Positions 6,490-10,161 of a stretch of DNA of 10,161 nt are shown piece after piece (the stretch's first letter is position 1; each line of letters starts with the position of its first letter). A program made the position numbers and the translations under genes. The DNA is from DATCTV01 sp964400685 (GTDB lineage: Bacteria > Desulfobacterota > Desulfomonilia > UBA1062): NCBI GenBank assembly GCA_964400685.1, contig CAYNVT010000145.1, positions 1 to 10,161 of the forward strand, read 5' to 3'. A model generated the notes under the pieces. The model worked only from the letters and a program-made list of their open reading frames with translations, was not told the DNA's origin and did not search any database.

Positions 6490-7311
6490 ATGGATAAGAA
6501 AACAATAATAATCACAGGCGCCAGCGACGGCATAGGCGCATGCGCGGCAAGGGCCCTCCACCGGCAAGGAGCCAGGGTCGTGATTGTCGGCCGCTCAAGA
6601 GAAAAGACGAAAGCGATAGCGGATGAACTGGGGGCGGACAGCTTCACTGCCGACTATGCCGACCTCTCACAGGTCAGAAGACTGGCTGGAGAGCTTCTTC
6701 AAAGATACGGGCAGATCGACGTCCTTGTGAACAACGCAGGCATGACCTGGAACGACAGGACCCTTACTAAGGACGGCCATGAAATAACATTCCAGGTCAA
6801 TCACCTGGCGACATTTCTGCTCACCAACCTTTTGAAAGAAAGGCTCATAGCATCAAAGGCGAGCATTATCATCACCTCGAGCGTCGGCCACAAATACGGT
6901 AAGGTGAATCTGGACGACCTTGAAAGCGAACGAAAATACAGTGCGATGAATGCCTATTGCACGTCCAAGCTGGAGAATATCCTTTTCATGAAAGAGATTC
7001 ACCGGAGATGGTCTCCGCTCGGGATAAGCACGGCCGCTTTCCACCCAGGCAATATTGCCTCAAGCTTCGGTCGCGACGCAAAGGGGTTCATCTATTATCT
7101 TTATAATTCCCCGATGAAATACCTTTTCCTTGTGGGTCCTGAGAAGGGCGCGGATACTCTGGTCTGGCTTGCAGCTGGCGTTCCCGGAAAAGACTGGGTC
7201 TCAGGCGAATACTATGTGAAGAGAAAGGCGAAGAACCCCAAGAAAGACGCTCTTGATCCGGTTTTAGCCTCAAGGCTCTGGGACATTTCGGCTCAGATGA
7301 CAGGGATTTGA
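6490..7311 (+). CDS. Short-chain dehydrogenase/reductase, retinol-dehydrogenase-like
   Basis: A cytoplasmic NAD(P)-dependent oxidoreductase of the classical SDR superfamily, interconverting an alcohol and a carbonyl; the substrate cannot be read from sequence. The 273 residues contain the cofactor motif TGASDGIG at 9-16, NNAG at 81-84, active-site Asn104 (QVNHLATF), Ser130/131 in ITSSVGH, and Tyr156 with Lys160 in YCTSK, so the catalytic tetrad is complete. Arg at 36 in VGRSREK after the second strand suggests NADPH preference. The HPGNI segment and overall layout resemble the retinol dehydrogenase/WW-domain oxidoreductase group, which often acts on long-chain or isoprenoid alcohols. It leads the plus-strand operon; the aminotransferase starts 29 bases after its stop. 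A ketone or aldehyde product for that aminotransferase is an attractive but unproven link. Confidence 0.88.
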   Translation: MDKKTIIITGASDGIGACAARALHRQGARVVIVGRSREKTKAIADELGADSFTADYADLSQVRRLAGELLQRYGQIDVLVNNAGMTWNDRTLTKDGHEITFQVNHLATFLLTNLLKERLIASKASIIITSSVGHKYGKVNLDDLESERKYSAMNAYCTSKLENILFMKEIHRRWSPLGISTAAFHPGNIASSFGRDAKGFIYYLYNSPMKYLFLVGPEKGADTLVWLAAGVPGKDWVSGEYYVKRKAKNPKKDALDPVLASRLWDISAQMTGI

Positions 7312-7330
7312 GCTGCAATAAAATATAGCT

Positions 7331-7337
7331 GGAGGAG
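7331..7337 (+). promoter_or_regulatory. Ribosome binding site of the aminotransferase
   Basis: GGAGGAG ends 3 bases before the ATG at 7341 (the GGAGG core ends 5 bases before it), a strong site in the 29-base gap after the SDR stop. Confidence 0.8.
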
Positions 7338-7340
7338 ATT

Positions 7341-8717
7341 ATGAAATCAAAAGAAGAACTGATTGCAATGGACAAGAAGTACCTTATTCATCCGCTGACG
7401 CATCCCAGAGACTTCGACCACACCCCGCCCAGAATAATCGTCAAGGGTCAGGGGGTTTATATGTGGGACCTTGACGGCAGAGAATACATCGACGGCTTCT
7501 CCGGTCTGTGGTGTGTGGCTATCGGCCATAACCACCCCAAGGTAATCGAGGCGGTCAATGAGCAGATGAAAAAGATATCATACTTCACCTCGTTCCACGG
7601 GCACGGCACAGTCCCTTCAATCGAGCTGGCCGAAAAGGTCGCCTCCATGCTTGACCCGTCTTATAACCTGACGCGAACATGGTTCACCTGCGGCGGCAGC
7701 GAGACAAACGAGACCAATCTCAAACTGGCCCGGCTCTACTGGCAGCTGAAGGGACAGACAGACAAGAACAAGATACTTTCGCGCCGGTTTTCCTATCACG
7801 GCATGGGGCTTTCCACGACGGCGGCCACCGGGATTTTCCCGTTCCACTGGAACATAGAACCCCTGGCCGAGGGCTTCATCCAGTGTTCGGCTCCGTATTG
7901 CTACCAGTGCGAGTTTGAAAAGAGCTATCCGGGCTGCGCCTTCGAATGCATTGAGGAAATGGAAGAGACCATCGAGAGCGAGGGGCCGGAAACGATAGCG
8001 GCCTTCATCGCCGAGCCTGTAATCGGCAGCGGAGGGGTCATCGTGCCTCCGGATGAATATTTCCCGAAGATAAGGGAAATCTGCGATAAAAACGACATCC
8101 TTCTTATTCTTGATGAGGTCATCACGGGCTTCGGACGCACCGGCAAGATGTTCGGCCACGAATACTGGGGGGGAATCCGCGCCGACATGCTCAGCTTTGC
8201 AAAAGGCATAAGCTCGGGCCAGATACCATTGGGCGCTTCTGTTATAAACGCTGACATCTATGACACTATAGGCCAGATGCAGGACGAGAGGCTGCCTCTT
8301 ATGCACGGTTTCACATACATGAATCATCCGGTCGCATGTGCGGCCGGGCTTGCAAACATAAGAGTGATCGAAGAGGAAGGCCTGGTTGAGAAGGCGGCAG
8401 AGAACGGTAAGTACATGCTCGATGGCCTCAAAACGCTTACCAGGCACCGATCGGTGGGCGATGTTCGCGGACTCGGACTGGTGGCCGCCATCGAACTGGT
8501 GGCTGACAGGGAGAAGCGTACCGCGATACTGCCTGAAAACTCGGCACCTCATGTGCTGGCCGAAGAGTGCTGGGACAAAGGCATTTTTATCCGTTCGTCA
8601 TCGATGGAGACGGTATGCATCGCCCCTGCCCTGTGCATAGAGAAAAAGGAGATAGACCGGATAATAGATACCCTCGATAAGGCGATTCCCGTAATGGAAT
8701 CCAAATTAATGTCATGA
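7341..8717 (+). CDS. Class III (omega) PLP-dependent aminotransferase
   Basis: A fold-type I aminotransferase that moves an amino group between an amine or omega-amino acid and a keto acid or aldehyde. The 458 residues show the class III signatures: WDLDGREYIDGFSGLWCVAI near the start, CGGSETNE at 117-124 for the phosphate, YHG at 152-154, LDEVITGFGRTG at 257-268 with Asp258 on the pyridine nitrogen, the PLP-binding Lys288 in SFAKGISSG, and Thr325 from the partner subunit in HGFTYMNHP. Length is typical. An insert at 182-203 holds five Cys (182, 187, 190, 199, 203) in the pattern CSAPYCYQC...CAFEC. Similar PYCYxC inserts are known in one subgroup of this family; whether they bind metal is unclear. 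The stop overlaps the next start in ATGA (8714-8717), so the two are probably translationally coupled. Substrate is unassigned; HpnO-type hopanoid aminotransferases are also class III, but nothing here proves that role. Confidence 0.9.
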   Translation: MKSKEELIAMDKKYLIHPLTHPRDFDHTPPRIIVKGQGVYMWDLDGREYIDGFSGLWCVAIGHNHPKVIEAVNEQMKKISYFTSFHGHGTVPSIELAEKVASMLDPSYNLTRTWFTCGGSETNETNLKLARLYWQLKGQTDKNKILSRRFSYHGMGLSTTAATGIFPFHWNIEPLAEGFIQCSAPYCYQCEFEKSYPGCAFECIEEMEETIESEGPETIAAFIAEPVIGSGGVIVPPDEYFPKIREICDKNDILLILDEVITGFGRTGKMFGHEYWGGIRADMLSFAKGISSGQIPLGASVINADIYDTIGQMQDERLPLMHGFTYMNHPVACAAGLANIRVIEEEGLVEKAAENGKYMLDGLKTLTRHRSVGDVRGLGLVAAIELVADREKRTAILPENSAPHVLAEECWDKGIFIRSSSMETVCIAPALCIEKKEIDRIIDTLDKAIPVMESKLMS

Positions 8718-9739
8718 AGACTCTTGTTACGGGAGCCGGAGGCATAATCGGTTCCGCCGTTGTCCGGGCCCTTATTAAGGACGGTCAGGAAGTAAAGGCT
8801 ATGGTGCGCCCCGGAGGTGACATCAGGAACCTGGCGGGGCTTGATATCGAGATAGTCAAGGGCGACCTGCTGGACAGGTCATCACTTGATAAAGCACTCG
8901 ATGGCTGCAACAAACTGCAGCAGCTTGCAGCAGTCTACAGGCACTGGCATCCGCAGGGTAGCGATTACATCCGTCACGTGAATATCGAAGGCACCCGGAA
9001 CATCCTGGACGCGGCTCTCAATAGGGATCTGGAAAAGGTCATCTATACAAGCTCGGTATCCTCGGTAGGGTTCTTCCCTTATAGAAAAAGTAATGAAAAC
9101 GATTTTCCGGACCCAAAGGACTGCAGAAGGCAGCCATACCGCGAGAGCAAATATCAGAGCGAAATGCTGGCCTGGAAGTATATGAACAGGCTGCCTATGG
9201 TCATCCTGAATCCGTGCTCGCCTATCGGAGAGCGCGACTGGGTGCCGACGCCTACCGGCAGGACCATACTCGATTTCTTGAACGGCAAGATGTTCGCATA
9301 TGTGGACGTGGGCATGAACCTCATCGATGTGGATGATCTGGCGGTCGGGTTTGTAAATGCGGATAAAAGAGGGAGAACGGGTCAGCGCTACATACTCGGC
9401 AACAGGAATATCCACCTCAAAGAGATATTCCACGAGCTTGCAATGCTCACGGGACTGAAAGAGCCTTCAGTAAAAATACCCAGGGCCGTGGTCAGGGTAG
9501 TCGCCGAGATCAACGAGCGGATTGCCGATATAACGAAAAAACCGCCGATGGCTGCAGTCGAGCAGGCTCTGCATCTCAGGTATGATGAATTTGTCGACTG
9601 CTCCAAGGCTGTCAGCGAACTTGGGCTGCCTCAGAATGACATACGCGTGGCAATGCTCAAGGCTGTCAGGTATTATATCGAAACCGGGGCCGTGCTTCCC
9701 GAACAGGCGGCAAAAGTATCCTTAAAAGAGTTGCATTAA
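8714..9739 (+). CDS. HpnA-like NAD-dependent epimerase/dehydratase (extended SDR)
   Basis: An extended SDR with a Rossmann N-terminus and a small substrate-binding C-terminal domain. The 341 residues have TGAGGIIG at 6-13, VKGDLLD at 48-54, an IYTSSVSSVG active-site strand at 110-119 with Ser113/114, and YRESK (Tyr142, Lys146) as the catalytic pair. NPCSPIGERDWVPTPTGR and the following MFAYVDVGMNLIDVDDLAVG segment closely match the pattern of hopanoid-associated sugar epimerases (HpnA), and the YRHW motif near 75-78 is also HpnA-like. In most of those proteins a His-Val-Ala-Ala precedes the YR..W motif; here it reads QQLAAVYRHW. The role may be sugar-nucleotide epimerisation or reduction of a lipid-linked carbonyl, as in related dihydroflavonol-reductase-like proteins. 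It overlaps the aminotransferase by 4 bases, has no separate ribosome site, and is followed by the SCP2 gene. Family call is confident, pathway is not. Confidence 0.88.
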   Translation: MKTLVTGAGGIIGSAVVRALIKDGQEVKAMVRPGGDIRNLAGLDIEIVKGDLLDRSSLDKALDGCNKLQQLAAVYRHWHPQGSDYIRHVNIEGTRNILDAALNRDLEKVIYTSSVSSVGFFPYRKSNENDFPDPKDCRRQPYRESKYQSEMLAWKYMNRLPMVILNPCSPIGERDWVPTPTGRTILDFLNGKMFAYVDVGMNLIDVDDLAVGFVNADKRGRTGQRYILGNRNIHLKEIFHELAMLTGLKEPSVKIPRAVVRVVAEINERIADITKKPPMAAVEQALHLRYDEFVDCSKAVSELGLPQNDIRVAMLKAVRYYIETGAVLPEQAAKVSLKELH

Positions 9740-9796
9740 TTGAGATGAAGAAAAAAAGAAAATTCATTGATTTTGAAAAAATATCAGGAGGAAAAA
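9740..9796 (+). promoter_or_regulatory. A-rich leader and ribosome binding site of the SCP2 gene
   Basis: This 57-base purine-rich gap ends with AGGAGG at 9786-9791, 5 bases before the ATG at 9797. The site rules out the earlier in-frame TTG at 9767 as the start. Its A-rich sequence may help ribosome loading for high expression of the small protein. No terminator separates it from the epimerase gene. Confidence 0.7.
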
Positions 9797-10126
9797 ATGC
9801 CAGTAAGTTCACCGAAAGAATTCATTGAAGTGGTTCTGCCATCCAAGCTCACAGTTGACAAGCTAGAAGGTCTTGATATGACCATCCAGTTCAACATCAC
9901 CGGGGTTAATGCAGGCGACTGGTTTCTTGCCATCAAAAACAAGCAGGCGGATGTTTCGGCAGGAACGACAGCAAATCCGACCATCAGCCTGAAGATGAAA
10001 GACGATGACTTCGTCAAACTGGTTAATGGAGAACTCTCCGGCCAGAAGGCATTCATGACCGGCAAACTGAAGTTCAAAGGCAGCATGACGGCAGGCATCA
10101 AGATGCAGAAACTGGGAATCATCTGA
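9797..10126 (+). CDS. SCP2 sterol-carrier-type lipid-binding protein
   Basis: A 109-residue single-domain protein of the SCP2 family, whose members hold sterols, fatty acyl chains or other hydrophobic ligands in a pocket. It has no signal peptide and should be cytoplasmic. The features are the N-terminal helix with TVDKLEGLDMTIQFNITG (19-36), an amphipathic middle part with PTISLKMKDDDFVKLVNGEL (61-80), and the family's closing block GQKAFMTGKLKFKGSMTAG (82-100). The start at 9797 is set by AGGAGG upstream; a TTG ten codons earlier is in frame but lies within the leader. As last gene of the operon it could carry or present the hydrophobic substrate of the SDR, aminotransferase or HpnA-like enzyme. 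It may instead be a general acyl-CoA or sterol-like binder. Confidence 0.88.
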   Translation: MPVSSPKEFIEVVLPSKLTVDKLEGLDMTIQFNITGVNAGDWFLAIKNKQADVSAGTTANPTISLKMKDDDFVKLVNGELSGQKAFMTGKLKFKGSMTAGIKMQKLGII

Positions 10127-10135
10127 TTCCAGTTT
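10109..10135 (+). terminator. Hairpin spanning the SCP2 stop codon, possible terminator
   Basis: Left arm 10109-10121 and right arm 10124-10135 pair over 12 positions with one bulged G; the inner part GGAATCA/TGATTCC is perfect. The stem ends in TTT but then continues GCATTC, so the T-tract is short. It may be a weak intrinsic terminator or an RNA 3'-end stabiliser. The bases from 10136 to the window end show nothing further. Confidence 0.45.
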
Positions 10136-10161
10136 GCATTCAAGCGCTAACTTTGATTCAG

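Noticed and set aside
7617..8552. Long 311-codon minus-strand open frame within the aminotransferase gene
   Set aside because: No recognisable motifs; the plus-strand frame has all class III aminotransferase residues, so this is a shadow frame.
8882..9433. 183-codon minus-strand open frame within the epimerase gene
   Set aside because: No ribosome site or family motif, and it lies antisense to a clear extended SDR.
9745..9828. Small open frame of 27 codons (MKKKRKFIDFEK...) in the leader before the SCP2 gene
   Set aside because: It has no Shine-Dalgarno sequence, overlaps the strong SCP2 ribosome site and start, and its sequence simply follows the A-rich leader.
1..10161. CRISPR array, tRNA or rRNA gene, insertion sequence, toxin-antitoxin or defence system
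   Set aside because: No regularly spaced repeats, transposase or integrase motifs, cloverleaf sequences or short toxin-antitoxin gene pairs were seen on either strand.

Overview
The window looks like chromosomal DNA from a Gram-negative bacterium. It carries a PBP1B-type bifunctional penicillin-binding protein, a lipobox-bearing envelope lipoprotein and a WecB-type sugar-nucleotide epimerase. The gene styles (E. coli-like TyrA fused to an ACT domain, HpnA-like epimerase, stand-alone SCP2 protein, class III aminotransferase with a Cys-rich insert) and the moderate G+C suit Desulfobacterota or a related deltaproteobacterial lineage, but that placement is an inference. A run of exactly 10 N at 3834-3843 shows this is a scaffolded draft assembly.

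Layout. (1) 1-619: the left edge is strikingly AT-rich and holds the N-terminal part of a seryl-tRNA synthetase on the minus strand, running off the window. Its tRNA-binding arm is about 55 residues longer than usual. (2) 620-1663, plus: wecB, a non-hydrolysing UDP-GlcNAc 2-epimerase, divergent from serS. (3) 6353 down to 1731, minus: three genes that may form one unit. They are a PBP1B-like transglycosylase/transpeptidase, an SPOR plus NlpC/P60 lipoprotein (split on paper by the N gap but really one gene), and a prephenate dehydrogenase whose N-terminus is a shortened prephenate-dehydratase-like segment plus an ACT domain. (4) 6490-10126, plus: an apparent operon of an SDR oxidoreductase, a class III aminotransferase, an HpnA-like NAD-dependent epimerase/reductase (4-nt stop/start overlap with the aminotransferase) and a small SCP2 sterol-carrier-type protein. 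A hairpin spans the stop codon of the last gene.

How the genes may work together. The PBP1B and the lipoprotein are a plausible peptidoglycan synthesis/hydrolysis pair. tyrA behind them supplies tyrosine and has no obvious functional link. The plus-strand set is the most interesting: an alcohol/carbonyl oxidoreductase, an amine-forming PLP enzyme, a relative of the hopanoid-associated epimerase and a lipid-binding protein together suggest synthesis or remodelling of an amino-modified lipid or other hydrophobic metabolite. That is a hypothesis from gene content only. No RNA genes, CRISPR arrays, insertion sequences or integrase-type elements were found.
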